This document shows positions 63,716-64,000 of a DNA stretch of 64,000 nucleotides, in pieces. The stretch's first letter is position 1. Every line of letters begins with the position of its first letter. The position numbers and the translations under genes were made by a program. Source of the DNA: Hydrocarboniphaga sp. (GTDB taxonomy: Bacteria > Pseudomonadota > Gammaproteobacteria > Nevskiales > Nevskiaceae); assembly GCF_028291725.1 (NCBI RefSeq), contig NZ_JAQGNT010000011.1:1-64000 (forward strand). Reading direction: 5' to 3'. The notes under the pieces were generated by a model, which was not told where the DNA came from, did not search any database, and was given only the letters and a program-made list of their open reading frames with translations.

Positions 63716-64000
63716 ATGAAGATTCATGCACGCGCCGGCAGCGTCGCCATCGGTGTTGCGGTACTCGCGTTGACGGGTTGTCACAACTACGTCAAACGCG
63801 ACGAATTCGACCGGACGGTCGCCGATCTGCGCGCCGGAACGGAGTCCGCAAGGCTCGAATCGCGCGACGAGATCGCCTCGCTGGGCCGCGATCTCGAAGG
63901 CAAGATGAAGAGTCAGGACGTTGCGATCACTGATCTGCAGGATCGCCTGCGTCTGGACCTGACGGCGCACTTCGATTTCGACAAGTCGGAACTGCGTCCC
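63716..64000 (+). CDS. OmpA-family lipoprotein, 5' part only
   Basis: The frame runs off the end of the window after 95 residues. AAGGAG lies 9 bases before the ATG, an ideal ribosome site. The signal peptide and lipobox are VAVLALTGC, followed by HNYVKRDEFD and a charged helical or coiled-coil stretch (LESRDEIASLGRDLEGKMKS). LRLDLTAHFDFDKSELRP is the beginning of an OmpA_C/Pal-like peptidoglycan-binding domain. It is probably a Pal-like outer-membrane lipoprotein. The gap before it (63571-63715) has a 14 bp palindrome (63590-63603, AGTTCAGCTGAACT) after rsmB, with a T run 8 bases later. Confidence 0.85.
   Translation, partial: MKIHARAGSVAIGVAVLALTGCHNYVKRDEFDRTVADLRAGTESARLESRDEIASLGRDLEGKMKSQDVAITDLQDRLRLDLTAHFDFDKSELRP

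Overview
The window is a 64 kb piece of a GC-rich gammaproteobacterial chromosome that spans the replication origin. The core order rpmH-dnaA-dnaN-recF-gyrB, with yidC-yidD-rnpA running away on the other strand, is the standard oriC neighbourhood. The ubiE-ubiJ-ubiB operon, the polA/engB/cytochrome c4/dsbA block and the hemF-tsaC-topA-smg-dprA-LysM/def-fmt block point to Gammaproteobacteria. The isoquinoline-oxidoreductase-type molybdenum enzyme, the secreted proteases and a polA-linked RNA with C-rich loops fit the Xanthomonadales/Nevskiales side of the class. That placement is an inference from gene content; no 16S rRNA gene or other direct taxonomic marker is present, and I see no tRNA, rRNA, CRISPR array, prophage or transposase gene.

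Layout. 0-4 kb: the end of a C-terminal processing protease gene, then the leftward operon DUF971-ubiE-ubiJ-ubiB for ubiquinone synthesis. 4-9.2 kb: a molybdenum hydroxylase module, with a diheme cytochrome c facing iorA-iorB-xdhC-like-mocA-like. 9.3-12.5 kb: a secreted subtilase, a prohibitin-like membrane protein and an unknown exported protein. 12.6-22.9 kb: the origin region with mnmE, yidC, yidD, rnpA, rpmH, dnaA, a candidate oriC, dnaN, recF (which carries two parS-like sites inside its reading frame) and gyrB. 22.9-26.2 kb: a YdbH/YdbL-like envelope pair and an esterase. 26.3-33.2 kb: lptM-lysA-polA, a structured candidate small RNA, engB, cytochrome c4 and dsbA. 33.2-46.7 kb: a mosaic of housekeeping genes (uppP, ompA-like, cca, slt, oxyR, hemF) and less known ones (M14 peptidase, EcsC, NRDE, DUF1499, a PG-binding lipoprotein). 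46.7-58.2 kb: a secreted metalloprotease and then the tsaC-topA / smg-dprA-LysM / def-fmt block. 58.2-62.2 kb: a creD / creB-creC-like two-component unit lying between fmt and rsmB. 62.2-64 kb: rsmB and the start of an OmpA-like lipoprotein gene.

The most distinctive non-coding content is repetitive. Seven loci carry short palindromes with a GTAG head, belonging to four unrelated sequence families. Five loci carry them as inverted pairs. Most lie between convergent genes, and at several the TAG of the head, or a TGA inside the palindrome, is the stop codon of the neighbouring gene. A separate 348 bp element at 35051-35398 has near-perfect 21 bp terminal inverted repeats and nested internal hairpins but no protein of its own. 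Between polA and engB is a candidate RNA with four successive hairpins whose loops are all C/U-rich, in the position occupied by Spot 42, ErsA and sX13 in other gammaproteobacteria.

How the parts work together: the left arm supplies ubiquinone and a periplasmic molybdenum oxidase with its own cofactor-maturation genes and a probable haem electron acceptor. The centre supplies replication initiation and chromosome partitioning sites. The right arm is translation start and end processing (def, fmt, rsmB, cca, tsaC), DNA topology and uptake (topA, dprA), and envelope upkeep (slt, uppP, OmpA-like proteins, LysM protein, creD).
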